Shown one piece after another: positions 28,112 through 36,571 of a stretch of 64,000 bases of DNA. The first letter of the stretch is position 1. Each line of letters begins with the position of its first letter. The notes beneath the pieces were generated by a model. That model worked only from the letters and a program-made list of their open reading frames with translations. It was not told the origin of the DNA and did no database searches. The DNA lies in contig OY282371.1 in the NCBI GenBank assembly GCA_958295715.1, positions 1,783,697-1,847,696 of the forward strand, in the 5' to 3' direction. This stretch comes from an uncultured Dehalococcoidia bacterium. Lineage in GTDB: Bacteria > Chloroflexota > Dehalococcoidia > Lucifugimonadales > GCA-2712585. The position numbers were made by a program, and so were the translations under genes.

Positions 28112-29413
28112 TTAAATCCCCTCCTCGTACACCCCAAAGGTGAAGGCGAACATGGCGAAGTCGGTGGAGTTGGAGCTCAGCTTCAGGCTGTACTCTCCGT
28201 ACTCCGGCGCCTCGACCACGGCGTACAGACGCGGTTGGTCCACCACCAAGAAGCTCCTCCCGTCGTCCTCAATAACCACGTCCTCGCCCCTGTTGTCCTC
28301 CGTCAGGGGCTTGTCATCCAGGGTCACAAGGACCTTGAAGGTCTCCTCCTCCTCGGGGGTCAAGACCACGTTCACGCTCTTGGCGGAGAACCGCAGCAGC
28401 ATGTAGTCCTCGTAATTCTCCGTCTCCGCTCCGTGGCGCAGGCTCTCCCTCTCCGCAAGCCATGACCCGTGCAGGTACAGCCTATGCGAGTCGCGATGGC
28501 CCGTATCCTCATAAACCGTCACCACGTCCTTGGAATTGCAGTACTCCGTATTGGCGACCAGGCTGTTGGCGTAGATGCTGTACAGGCTGCAACCCCGCTC
28601 ATAGCCGCCGTAAAGCTCGGAGGTCACCTCCGCGCCGATGGTGTTCCGAAAGGAGGAGTCAAGGGTCTGGTTGGGAGCGAACATCGCCTCGTCCCCCGAC
28701 AGGTCTCTGCCGGTTTCCATGATGAGCTTGCGAATCTGCTCCTCCGTCTCGTCGTAGGCCCCCTCGCCAAAGTGCTGGTACCGGATGACCCCGTCCTTGT
28801 CTATGAGATACTTGGCGGGCCAGTACCTGTTATCGTAGGCGCGCCAGGTCCTGAAGTTGTTGTCCTGCACCACCGGCCACCCTATGCCGTAGTCCGCCAC
28901 CGCCCCGCGCACGTTCTCCAACTCATGCTCAAACCGGAATTCCGGCGTATGGACGCCTATTATCACCAGTCCATCGTCGGCGTACTTGGAGTGCCACACC
29001 TTCAGGTACGGCAGCGTGCGGATGCAGTTAACGCAGGTGTAGGTCCAAAAGTCGATGAGCACCACCTGGCCCCTCAGCCCCTCAATGGTGAGCGGGTCCG
29101 AGTTCAGCCACGCCTGGGTTCCCACCAGTTCCGGGGCCATCGGCCCATCGACCTTGGGCGCGACGGTGGGCGGCGGCGATGACGGGGTTGGACTTGGCGT
29201 CGCCGTCGCCGTGACGGTCCCTGCGGCAGTTGTCGGCTCGGCGGTGGGACTGGGAGACGGCGCCGCCGTGGCAGTGGCCGCCGGGGCCCCCCCGCTGGCA
29301 GTCGATGCCGCCGTGGGCGATGGCGTCGGCTCCTCAGACCCGCAGGCCGCCCCCAGGGCCAGGATAAGGCAGGTCAACACGCCTCCGAATACCAGACCGA
29401 TTCTTCTCTTCAT
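28112..29413 (-). CDS. Thioredoxin-like lipoprotein with C-terminal DipZ-type beta domain
   Basis: 433 residues. The lipobox is LGAAC (Cys24), followed by a Ser/Thr/Pro/Ala linker (about 28-88). A thioredoxin-fold redoxin domain (about 90-245) has active site WTYTCVNCIRTLPYL (Cys127, Cys130) and HTPEFRFEHE. A C-terminal domain (about 260-433) matches the layout of DipZ/CcdA-associated extracytoplasmic thioredoxins (LYLHGSWLAERE, VNVVLTPEEEETFKVLVTLDDKPL). It probably reduces or exchanges disulfides outside the membrane; no CcdA/DipZ membrane partner is adjacent. Both active-site positions are ordinary cysteine codons, unlike the UGA gene at 24902. Upstream gap 29414-29528 shows nothing notable. 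Confidence 0.88.
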   Translation of the reverse strand: MKRRIGLVFGGVLTCLILALGAACGSEEPTPSPTAASTASGGAPAATATAAPSPSPTAEPTTAAGTVTATATPSPTPSSPPPTVAPKVDGPMAPELVGTQAWLNSDPLTIEGLRGQVVLIDFWTYTCVNCIRTLPYLKVWHSKYADDGLVIIGVHTPEFRFEHELENVRGAVADYGIGWPVVQDNNFRTWRAYDNRYWPAKYLIDKDGVIRYQHFGEGAYDETEEQIRKLIMETGRDLSGDEAMFAPNQTLDSSFRNTIGAEVTSELYGGYERGCSLYSIYANSLVANTEYCNSKDVVTVYEDTGHRDSHRLYLHGSWLAERESLRHGAETENYEDYMLLRFSAKSVNVVLTPEEEETFKVLVTLDDKPLTEDNRGEDVVIEDDGRSFLVVDQPRLYAVVEAPEYGEYSLKLSSNSTDFAMFAFTFGVYEEGI

Positions 29414-29528
29414 ATATCCTCGCCGTAAACCTCAGATAATGCCCGAACTCTTCCTAACATACGGAACAACGGGCGTGGTCGGATTCAAAAGCCGCCTGTC
29501 CAGCCCACCCCCCATCCGGAAAATAGGG

Positions 29529-31091
29529 CTACAGGGGGATGTTGCCGTGCTTCTTGCGCGGCATGGCGTCCACCTTGTCCTTCAGCAGGTCCAAGGCCCT
29601 TATCAGGCGTGGCCGCGTCTCCCTGGGGTCTATGACGTCGTCAAGGAAACCGTGGCTGGCCGCCACGTAGGGGTTGGCGAAGTTCTCCACGTACTCCCGG
29701 GTAAGCTCGGCCCGCCGCTTCTCCGGGTCCGACGCCTTGGCTATCTCCTCCCGGAAGATGATGTTCACCGCCCCGTCGGGACCCATCACCGCTATCTCCC
29801 CCGACGGCCACGACAGGTTTATGTCGCCCCTCAAGTGCTTGCTGCTCATCACGATATAGGCCCCGCCGTAGGCCTTCCTTATCATCACGCTAACCTTCGG
29901 CACGGTGGCCTCGGCGTAGGCGTAAATCAGCTTGGCCCCGTGGCGAATAATGCCGCCGTGCTCCTGGTCCGTTCCGGGCAGGAATCCGGGCACGTCAACG
30001 AAGGTGATGACGGGTATGTTGAAGGCGTCGCAGAAGCGTATGAACCGGGCCGCCTTCACCGAGGCGTTAATGTCGAGCACGCCCGCCAACACGGCCGGCT
30101 GGTTCCCCACCAGTCCCACCGTCGCGCCGCCCATGCGAGCGAAGGCCACCACAATGTTCGGCGCGTAGCTCTGATGCACCTCCATAAGATCCTCGTCGTC
30201 CACCACCCGCGCCATTATCTCCCGTATGTCGTAGGACTTGTTGGACTCCCGTGGGACGATGCCCGCCAGGTCCTCGCTGACCCGGTCCACGGGGTCGAAA
30301 GCGACGCCGGCGGGCGGGTCCTCCATGTTGTTGGAGGGAAGGAAGCTCAGCAGCCGGCGCAGCTCCTCCATGCACTCCTCCTCCGTCTCATAAACGAAGT
30401 GGGCCACGCCGCTCCTGACGCCGTGAGCCGAGGCGCCGCCCAACTCCTCATGGGTGACCTCCTCCCCCATAACCGTCTTAATGACGTCGGGCCCTGTGAT
30501 GTACATCTGACCGACGCCCTGGGCCATGAACACGAAGTCGGTGATGCCGGGCGAGTAGACGGCGCCGCCCGCGCTGGGGCCGACTATGACCGATATCTGG
30601 GGCACGACCCCGGAGGCCATGGTGTTGCGAAGGAATATCTCGCCGTAGGCCGCCAGGCTCAAGACCCCCTCCTGGATCCTGGCTCCCCCCGAGTCGTTGA
30701 CCCCCACCACCGGCGCGCCAACCTTCATGGCCAGGTCCATAACCTTGCATATCTTCTTGCCCACCGTCTCCGACACGGAACCGCCCAGAACCGTGAAGTC
30801 CTGGGCGTAGGCGAAGACCTTCCGGCCGTTAACCTTCCCGTACCCCGTCACCACCGCGTCCCCCGGCGGCCGGTTATCCGCCAACCCAAAGCCGGTGGCG
30901 CGGTGAGTGGCGAAGGGATCTATCTCCTCAAAGGTTCCCGCGTCGAAAACCAGATCCAGCCGCTCCCGGGCCGTCAGCTTGCCCTTGGAGCGCTGCTGGG
31001 CGATGCGCCTCTCCCCGCCCCCCATCCGGGAACGGGAACGAAGCTCCTCCAGCCTTTCCAGACCCTCGTCGGACTTGGGTTCAATAGCCAC
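29529..31091 (-). CDS. Acyl-CoA carboxylase carboxyltransferase (PccB/MmdA type)
   Basis: About 520 residues from GTG 31091, chosen because AAGGGGGG precedes it; the longer ORF to 31127 has no ribosome site. Carboxyltransferase family features: RERLDLVFDAGTFEEIDPF, GDAVVTGYGKVNGRKVFAYAQDFTVLGGS, GVNDSGGARIQEGV, SVIVGPSAGGAVYSPGITDF and the C-terminal PRKKHGNIPL. It is the beta subunit of propionyl-/methylmalonyl-CoA-type biotin carboxylases or decarboxylases. The biotin carboxylase subunit is not in the window, so substrate and direction are open. Confidence 0.92.
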   Translation of the reverse strand: MAIEPKSDEGLERLEELRSRSRMGGGERRIAQQRSKGKLTARERLDLVFDAGTFEEIDPFATHRATGFGLADNRPPGDAVVTGYGKVNGRKVFAYAQDFTVLGGSVSETVGKKICKVMDLAMKVGAPVVGVNDSGGARIQEGVLSLAAYGEIFLRNTMASGVVPQISVIVGPSAGGAVYSPGITDFVFMAQGVGQMYITGPDVIKTVMGEEVTHEELGGASAHGVRSGVAHFVYETEEECMEELRRLLSFLPSNNMEDPPAGVAFDPVDRVSEDLAGIVPRESNKSYDIREIMARVVDDEDLMEVHQSYAPNIVVAFARMGGATVGLVGNQPAVLAGVLDINASVKAARFIRFCDAFNIPVITFVDVPGFLPGTDQEHGGIIRHGAKLIYAYAEATVPKVSVMIRKAYGGAYIVMSSKHLRGDINLSWPSGEIAVMGPDGAVNIIFREEIAKASDPEKRRAELTREYVENFANPYVAASHGFLDDVIDPRETRPRLIRALDLLKDKVDAMPRKKHGNIPL

Positions 31092-31214
31092 GCTGCCCCC
31101 CTTAGCCCGCAAATTCTGCCGGCGCAAATCGTATCAGATGAAAGCGACGCAGCGCAACCGGAAAACACGCCTCCATTGGTTGATACCGCCCGCCCCAACC
31201 CGTCGTTCCCCTTT

Positions 31215-31575
31215 TTTACCGTCATTCCCGCGTAGGCGGGAATCCAGGAAGACCCCATAGCAAGACGGCCAATGTGTCGCTCTCACGCCCCCGGCCAGCC
31301 TGTCGCCTCAACCCGGAGTTCCCCTTTTTTACCGTCATTCCCGCGTAGGCGGGAATCCAGGAAGTCCCCAACGCAGAACGGCCAATGTGTCGCTCTCACC
31401 CCCCCCCGGCCCAACCCGGCGGTCTGTCAAAGAAAGGGCGATGGCGCCAGAAGCGAATTAAGAAAGATGGATTCCCGCCTTCGCGGGAATGACGGAAAGG
31501 GGAGGCTGGAATGGCGGAGGCGCGGCGCGGGAATGACGAGAGGGGGAGGCGGGAATGACGGGTGGGTGGGCAACG
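31215..31575. repeat. REPIN-like composite repeat block (reversed orientation, two units)
   Basis: Palindromes at about 31225 and 31340 (GTAG loop), each followed by the reversed core (CCAATGTGTCGCTCTCACGC), then GATGGCGCCAGAAG and GATGGATTCCCGCCTTCGCG at 31440-31495. Further diverged palindrome fragments run to 31575. The first unit lacks the right-hand half of the core. Nothing gene-like is seen in 31092-31627. Confidence 0.85.
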
Positions 31576-31627
31576 AATAAGCGCATACACGCCCCCTCGC
31601 CTTGTGTTACCATGAACTCAGCATCCG

Positions 31628-32122
31628 ATGTTTAGCCTTGGAATACTCACCGTCAGCACGGGCGGATACCATGGCCGCCGGGAAGACGCCAGCGGCCGCG
31701 TCATCCGGGAGCTTTTGGCCCCGCCACAGTACGAGGCGCGCCGGTACGAGATAGTCCCCGACGAGCGGGGGGCCATAGAGGACAGGTTCCGGACTTGGGC
31801 CGACGACGACGGCCTGGACCTGGTCGTCAGCACGGGCGGGACCGGCTTCGGCCCCCAGGACGTGACCCCGGAGGCCTGCCGGGCCGTCATCCACAGAGAG
31901 GCCCCGGGCCTCCCCGAGGCCATGCGCCTCCGGACCCTGGAGAAAACCCCCATGGCCATGCTCAGCCGCTCCGTGGCGGGCATCCGTGGAAATACCCTCA
32001 TCGTGACCCTGCCGGGCAGCCCCAAGGCCGTGAGGGAGTGCCTAGAGGTGATAATTCCCGTACTGCCCCACGCCTTGGAACTGCTCCGCGACACGGCCGG
32101 CGGACGCCATCCCCACCCCTAA
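31628..32122 (+). CDS. mogA: Molybdopterin adenylyltransferase / MogA-MoaB family
   Basis: 164 residues. MogA/MoaB features: [20 protein letters not shown] at the N-terminus, [21 protein letters not shown] (the GGTG substrate-binding loop) at about 64-84, a middle [35 protein letters not shown] and a C-terminal helix. It adenylylates molybdopterin before metal insertion in Mo-cofactor synthesis. Placed 15 bp before trmD on the same strand. No molybdoenzyme is in the window. Confidence 0.88.
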   Translation: MFSLGILTVSTGGYHGRREDASGRVIRELLAPPQYEARRYEIVPDERGAIEDRFRTWADDDGLDLVVSTGGTGFGPQDVTPEACRAVIHREAPGLPEAMRLRTLEKTPMAMLSRSVAGIRGNTLIVTLPGSPKAVRECLEVIIPVLPHALELLRDTAGGRHPHP

Positions 32123-32136
32123 CCCCACCCGTGGCC

Positions 32137-32901
32137 ATGCGAATTCACATACTCACCCTCTTCCCCGACATGTTCCGCGGCCCCTTCGACCTCAGCATAG
32201 TCAAGCGGGCCGTGGACGACGGCTTGGCGGATATCCGCATCCACGACATCCGGCGGTTCACCCATGACCGTCACCGCACCGTCGACGACTACCAGTTCGG
32301 CGGCGAACCGGGCATGGCCCTGAAGCCCGAACCCATCTTCGAGGGCGTGGAGAGCATCCTTTCCGACCTCACCCAACTTGAGATGGCCCACACGCGGGTT
32401 GTGCTCACCTCGCCCCAGGGCAAACTCCTAAATCAGGCCGTGGCCCAGGAACTGGCGGGCCAGCTCGACCTGATACTCATCTGCGGCCACTACGCGGGTG
32501 TGGATGAGCGGGTGCGCGAGGGGCTGGTCACCGACGAAATAAGCATCGGCGACTACGTGCTCACCGGGGGCGAACTGGCCGCCATGGTCATCACCGACGC
32601 CGTGGTGAGGCTCCTGCCCGGCGCGGTGGGGTCCCAAGACAGCGTCCGCAGCGACTCCATAACCTCCGGCCTGCTCCAGCACCCCATATACACGCGGCCG
32701 GCCCGGTTCCGGGAATGGAGCGTCCCCGAAACCCTCCTGTCCGGCAACCACCAGGAGATACGGCGGTGGAGGCGGGAACGCTCCTTGGAGCGCACCCTCA
32801 AACTTCGCCCCGACCTCCTGGCCGCCGCCGACCTCACCGGCGAGGACATCCTATACCTGGAGAAGCTGGGCTATAGAAGGAAGGAACCACCCGCCGCCTG
32901 A
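32137..32901 (+). CDS. trmD: tRNA (guanine37-N1)-methyltransferase
   Basis: 254 residues from ATG 32137; a frame-compatible longer ORF to 31795 overlaps mogA and is rejected. SPOUT-family features: [44 protein letters not shown] and the trefoil-knot segment [40 protein letters not shown]. It methylates G37 next to the anticodon to hold the reading frame. The usual trmD neighbours (rpsP, rimM, rplS) are absent. Confidence 0.95.
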   Translation: MRIHILTLFPDMFRGPFDLSIVKRAVDDGLADIRIHDIRRFTHDRHRTVDDYQFGGEPGMALKPEPIFEGVESILSDLTQLEMAHTRVVLTSPQGKLLNQAVAQELAGQLDLILICGHYAGVDERVREGLVTDEISIGDYVLTGGELAAMVITDAVVRLLPGAVGSQDSVRSDSITSGLLQHPIYTRPARFREWSVPETLLSGNHQEIRRWRRERSLERTLKLRPDLLAAADLTGEDILYLEKLGYRRKEPPAA

Positions 32902-32981
32902 CCCGTCCCGCGCCGCCCCCACCCGCGGATTTTCTGCTAAACTTCACAGGAACCGGATACCAAAGCGCGGGAGGACGCGAG

Positions 32982-33428
32982 ATGGCGTTAAAATCGGGCG
33001 TCGCAGCCCCGGACTTCACCCTAACGGACAACAATGGCCGGGAGGTGTCCCTCAGCGGCTTCAGGGGGAAGAAGAACGTTTTGCTGGTCTTCTACTGCCG
33101 GAACGACACCCCCGGCTGAAACCGCCAACTCCAAGCCCTACGGGACGATAGGGCCGAGTTTGAGTCCCTGAACGCCGCCATTCTGGGCGTGAACCCCGCC
33201 TCCGAGGCGTCGCATGAGAGGTACGCGCAGAAGCACAGCCTGCCCTTTCCCCTCCTGGCCGACACGCAGCGGGCCGCGGCCCACGCCTACGACGCCCTGA
33301 AGCCCAACGGCAAGAACATACAGCGCACCGTCTTGATAATCGACCGGGAGGGGGTCATCCGCTACGTCAAGCAGGGGATGCCGAAGGACAGCGAACTCTT
33401 GGCCGCCCTCCGCGAGATGGAGTCTTAG
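32982..33428 (+). CDS. Peroxiredoxin with in-frame UGA at the peroxidatic cysteine (probable selenoprotein)
   Basis: The frame runs from ATG 32982 (GGGAGG upstream) to TAG 33426-33428 with a single in-frame TGA at 33117-33119; 148 residues if read as Sec46. The AhpC/TSA-type core is clear: AAPDFTLTDNNGREVSLSGFRGKKNVLLVFYCRNDTPG, then TGA, then NRQLQALRDDRAEF, AILGVNPAS, LPFPLLADTQR and RTVLIIDREGVIRYV. The active site in this family is T-P-G-C; here it is T-P-G-TGA, exactly the peroxidatic position. The usual BCP/PrxQ resolving Cys five residues later is absent, so it would be a one-Sec enzyme. A SECIS-like hairpin follows (33135-33154). Peroxiredoxin with Sec is a known selenoprotein family. 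Callers would report only 33189-33428. Confidence 0.88.
33117..33154 (+). promoter_or_regulatory. Bacterial SECIS-like element after the peroxiredoxin UGA
   Basis: TGA 33117-33119, then after 15 nt a perfect 6-bp stem GCCCTA (33135-33140) / TAGGGC (33149-33154) with an 8-nt loop CGGGACGA. The second loop base is G, and the loop starts 22 nt after the UGA, within the 16-37 nt range known for bacterial SECIS elements. Confidence 0.65.
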
Positions 33429-33500
33429 GCTGAGCGTGACAATGCCCTCCTCCACCTCCCAACCCCCAAGCCGGCCCGGCGGCGGAGCGGCGGCCGTCCG

Positions 33501-34325
33501 TTGATACCCATCGGCAGCGATATCGACGCCCATCGCAGGACCACGCCCTACGTGACCTACGCCCTCATCGGCGCCTGCGCGCTGGTGTTCCTCTATGAAC
33601 TATATCTGGGCGGCTCCCTCTTCTTCTCCAACTCCATTGAAGTCACCAGGTTCTTCTTCCAGTGGGGACTCATCCCGGCGGAGATAGCGGGCGGCAGCGA
33701 ATTCACCGCCCTCCGCTTCAACGTGGGCCAGTACCCGGACGTGCGGATAGTGGCTGTCGACGTGGCCTCGCCCGTCCCAACGTGGGGAACCGCCTTCACC
33801 TCCATGTTCATCCACGGCGGTTGGATACACCTGCTGGGCAACATGCTATACCTGTGGGTCTTCGGCCGCAGTATAGAGGACAGGTTCGGCCATACGAAGT
33901 TTCTGCTCTTCTATCTAGGGGCGGGACTGGCCGCCGTGTGGGCCCAGGTGGCCCTCAACACCGACTCCCAAACGCCCATGGTGGGGGCCAGCGGCGCCAT
34001 CTCCGGCGTAACGGGGGCCTACCTGGTCCTCTTCCCCTTCGGACGCATCCGGACCCTGGTGGTCTTCTTCTTCATCATGTCCATAGAACTGCCCGCCATT
34101 GCCGTCTTGGGCTTCTGGTTCGTGCTGCAACTCTTCCAGGGCGTGGGGTCCCTCGGCGCCCTGGGCGGCGGGGTGGCCTATTGGGCCCACGTGGGAGGCT
34201 TTCTGGCCGGGATGCTGGTCGCCCTGCTGTACAAACTGGTAATCCGGGAGCCGATGACGCCGCCGGGCCAGTGGCCCTTCCGGCGCCGCAACCCCTGGGA
34301 CCGCTTCCCCGACGACTACCGCTGA
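33501..34325 (+). CDS. Rhomboid-family intramembrane serine protease
   Basis: 274 residues. The family N-terminus MIPIGSDIDAHRRTTPYVTYALI fits a TTG start at 33501; no ATG is suitable. About six to seven helices. The catalytic motif GASGAISG has nucleophile Ser164, and the catalytic His230 is in AYWAHVGGFLAG. The loop-1 region W-x-H with the HGGWIHLLGNMLYLWVFG segment is typical. It cleaves membrane-anchored substrates within the bilayer; targets are unknown. It is 72 bp downstream of the peroxiredoxin. Confidence 0.93.
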   Translation: MIPIGSDIDAHRRTTPYVTYALIGACALVFLYELYLGGSLFFSNSIEVTRFFFQWGLIPAEIAGGSEFTALRFNVGQYPDVRIVAVDVASPVPTWGTAFTSMFIHGGWIHLLGNMLYLWVFGRSIEDRFGHTKFLLFYLGAGLAAVWAQVALNTDSQTPMVGASGAISGVTGAYLVLFPFGRIRTLVVFFFIMSIELPAIAVLGFWFVLQLFQGVGSLGALGGGVAYWAHVGGFLAGMLVALLYKLVIREPMTPPGQWPFRRRNPWDRFPDDYR

Positions 34326-34344
34326 GGGGGGGCCGCCCTATCCG

Positions 34345-34690
34345 TCATTCCCACGCCTCCCTCCGTCGTTCCCGCGCAGGCGGGAATCCATCCCCTCCCC
34401 CGCCGCCGTTGCGCCTGTGGTCCCACCGCGCCACCCCCCGCGCTCCCATTCGATCCCTACCGCCTCCGTCCTCCCGCACCCCCCACCCCTCTTGTCCGTC
34501 ATTCCCGCGCAGGCGGGAATCCAGGAAGCCCACAACCCAGAACAGCGAATGTGTCGCTTTCATGCCTCCGCCCCAACCCGGAGTGCTGTCCTGTGGCAAC
34601 GAGGGCAAGAAAGATGGATTCCCGCCTACGCGGGAATGACGGAAAAGAGGGCGGGAATGGACGGGAGGGAGAGGCGGGCAATGAGAGGTT
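34345..34690. repeat. REPIN-like composite repeat block
   Basis: Palindrome at about 34368-34388; composite unit from about 34497 (palindrome), reversed core (GCGAATGTGTCGCTTTCATG, AACCCGGAGTGCTGTCC, GAGGGCAAGAAAGATGGATT) to the inverse palindrome at about 34617-34640. Nothing else is seen in 34326-34787. Confidence 0.85.
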
Positions 34691-34787
34691 GGCCAAGGGC
34701 CTCGGTTCCCACGGCGCGCGCGAGAAACCTTTACACGCCACAGACCAGTTGATAACCTGAGTCCACCACCCCTAAACAGGAGGGCCA

Positions 34788-36131
34788 TTGTCCACCACCC
34801 CCGGCAACGCGGTAACCATGGAGAAGATCCTTTCGCTGTGCAAGCGGCGAGGGTTTCTGTTTCAGAGCAGCGAGATATACGGCGGCCTGAACGCCACCTG
34901 GGACTACGGCCCCCTCGGCGCCGAGCTTAAGCGCAACGTCAAAGAGGCGTGGTGGCGCTCCACCGTCCAGAGCCGGGACGACGTGGTGGGCTTGGACTCG
35001 GCCATCCTCATGCACCCCAACGTTTGGAAGGCCAGCGGCCACCTCGACAGCTTCAGCGACCCTCTGGTGGAGTGCCAGTCCTGCCGCCAACGGTTCAGGG
35101 AGGACGACCTGGAGTCGCGGAAGTGTCCCAACTGCGGCGGCGGGCTTTCGGAGCCTCGCCAGTTCAACCTAATGTTCAAGACCTTCATGGGCGCTGTGGA
35201 AGACACCGCCTCGGAGGTGTACCTGCGGCCCGAGACGGCCCAGGGCATCTACGTCAACTTCCAAAACGTCGTCAACAGCGCCCGCCGCAAGCTGCCCTTC
35301 GGCATCGGGCAAATCGGCAAGGCCTTCCGCAACGAAATAACCCCCGGCAACTCCATCTTCCGCACCAGGGAGTTCGAGCAGATGGAGTTGGAGTTCTTCG
35401 TCAAGCCCGGCGCCGACGCCGAGTGGCTGGACTACTGGGTGGAGGAGCGGATGAACTGGTTCGTGAGCCACGGCGTCCACAGAGAAAATCTGCGGCTCCG
35501 ACGCCACGGGCAGGACGAGTTGGCCCACTACGCCAAGACGGTTTACGACATTGAGTATCGGTTCCCCTGGGGCTGGGCCGAGTTGGAGGGAATCGCGAAC
35601 CGCTCCGACTTCGACCTGCGTCAGCACGCCGGCCACAGCGGCCGGGACCTCACCTACTTCGACGACGAGACCCGTCAGCGATACCACCCCTACGTCATCG
35701 AGACGTCGGTGGGGGTGGACCGCGCAGCCCTGGCCTTCCTCATCGACGCGTACCAGGAGGAGGCCGTGGCGCCGTCCAAGCCCGGCGGGGCGTCGGAGAC
35801 CCGGACGGTCTTGCGCATGGACCGGCGCCTGGCCCCCGTCACCGTGGCCGTCCTGCCCCTCAGCCGCAACCAGCGGCTCACGCCAACGGCCAAGGAGGTC
35901 CACGCCCTGCTGCGGCAGAGGTTCAACGCCCTCTACGACGACGCCCAGAGCATCGGGCGCCGCTACCGCCGGCAGGATGAGATAGGCGCGCCCTACTGCG
36001 TGACGGTGGACTTCGACACCCTGGATGACCGCGCCGTGACCCTGCGGGACCGGGACACGATGCTGCAACTCCGTCTGCCCATTTCGCGCCTGCCCGAGGT
36101 GGTGGAAGACAAACTCCGCCACGGCTGGTAG
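34788..36131 (+). CDS. glyS: Glycyl-tRNA synthetase (alpha2 type)
   Basis: 447 residues, class II aminoacyl-tRNA synthetase. The start is TTG at 34788, preceded by CAGGAGGG at 3-4 bp; an ATG ten codons in (34818) is the alternative. Features: EKILSLCKRRGFLFQSSEIYGGLNATWDYGPLG, the zinc-binding CQSCRQRF and CPNCGGGL pair, motif 2 RNEITPGNSIFRTREFEQMELEFFV, and the anticodon-binding domain PVTVAVLPLSRNQRLTPTAKEV. It charges tRNA-Gly; a tRNA-Gly gene is at 58733. Confidence 0.95.
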   Translation: MSTTPGNAVTMEKILSLCKRRGFLFQSSEIYGGLNATWDYGPLGAELKRNVKEAWWRSTVQSRDDVVGLDSAILMHPNVWKASGHLDSFSDPLVECQSCRQRFREDDLESRKCPNCGGGLSEPRQFNLMFKTFMGAVEDTASEVYLRPETAQGIYVNFQNVVNSARRKLPFGIGQIGKAFRNEITPGNSIFRTREFEQMELEFFVKPGADAEWLDYWVEERMNWFVSHGVHRENLRLRRHGQDELAHYAKTVYDIEYRFPWGWAELEGIANRSDFDLRQHAGHSGRDLTYFDDETRQRYHPYVIETSVGVDRAALAFLIDAYQEEAVAPSKPGGASETRTVLRMDRRLAPVTVAVLPLSRNQRLTPTAKEVHALLRQRFNALYDDAQSIGRRYRRQDEIGAPYCVTVDFDTLDDRAVTLRDRDTMLQLRLPISRLPEVVEDKLRHGW

Positions 36132-36132
36132 G

Positions 36133-36530
36133 CGCGCGCAGGCGGGAATCCAGGAAGCCTACATCCCAAGACCAGCGCTTCTCAAAACTAAGTGGGCACG
36201 CGTGCCCTTCCCGCGCAGGCGGGAATCCATCTTTCCGCCTCTACTGCGCTGGGTGAACGGCGCGAATCGCGGCGGCCATGCCTCCTCTCCCCCCTCCGGA
36301 CGGTAGGGAAGGGGAACGGCGAGGCGCGCCCTTGCGCGGGTTGTCCCGGCGCAATGCAGGAAGGAGGGGATGGATTCCCGCCTACGCGGGAATGACGAGA
36401 GGGGGGGAGCGCGGGAGCGCCACGGCAGGAGTCCAGAAGCGGCCAACCCAGGACCAGCGCTTCTCAAAACTAAGTGGGCACGCGTGCCCTTCCCGCCTGT
36501 GCGGGAATGACGGGAGGGGGGCGCGGCGGG
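36133..36530. repeat. Repeat block: palindromes plus second-type modules
   Basis: The end of the GlyRS gene is directly followed by GCGCAGGCGGGAATCCAGGA. Two second-type modules in reversed orientation (CTTCTCAAAACTAAGTGGGC and GGGCACGCGTGCCC) sit at about 36175-36215 and 36455-36495. A third-type module (GCGCGCCCTTGCGCGGG, GGAAGGAGGGGATGG) is at 36328-36390. No gene is supported in 36132-36571. Confidence 0.8.
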
Positions 36531-36571
36531 GGGTGGGCGTGAGGGCGGGAAGGTGAAGGGCGCGGCGCCGG

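Noticed and set aside
31795-32136. N-terminal extension of TrmD overlapping mogA
   Set aside because: The TrmD family begins at [13 protein letters not shown] (32137); the rest is the mogA gene in another frame.
33117-33119. Altered genetic code (TGA = Trp) for the two UGA genes
   Set aside because: TGA ends other genes here (folP, rhomboid, the 33-codon atp ORF), and both TGAs sit at Cys positions, not Trp positions.
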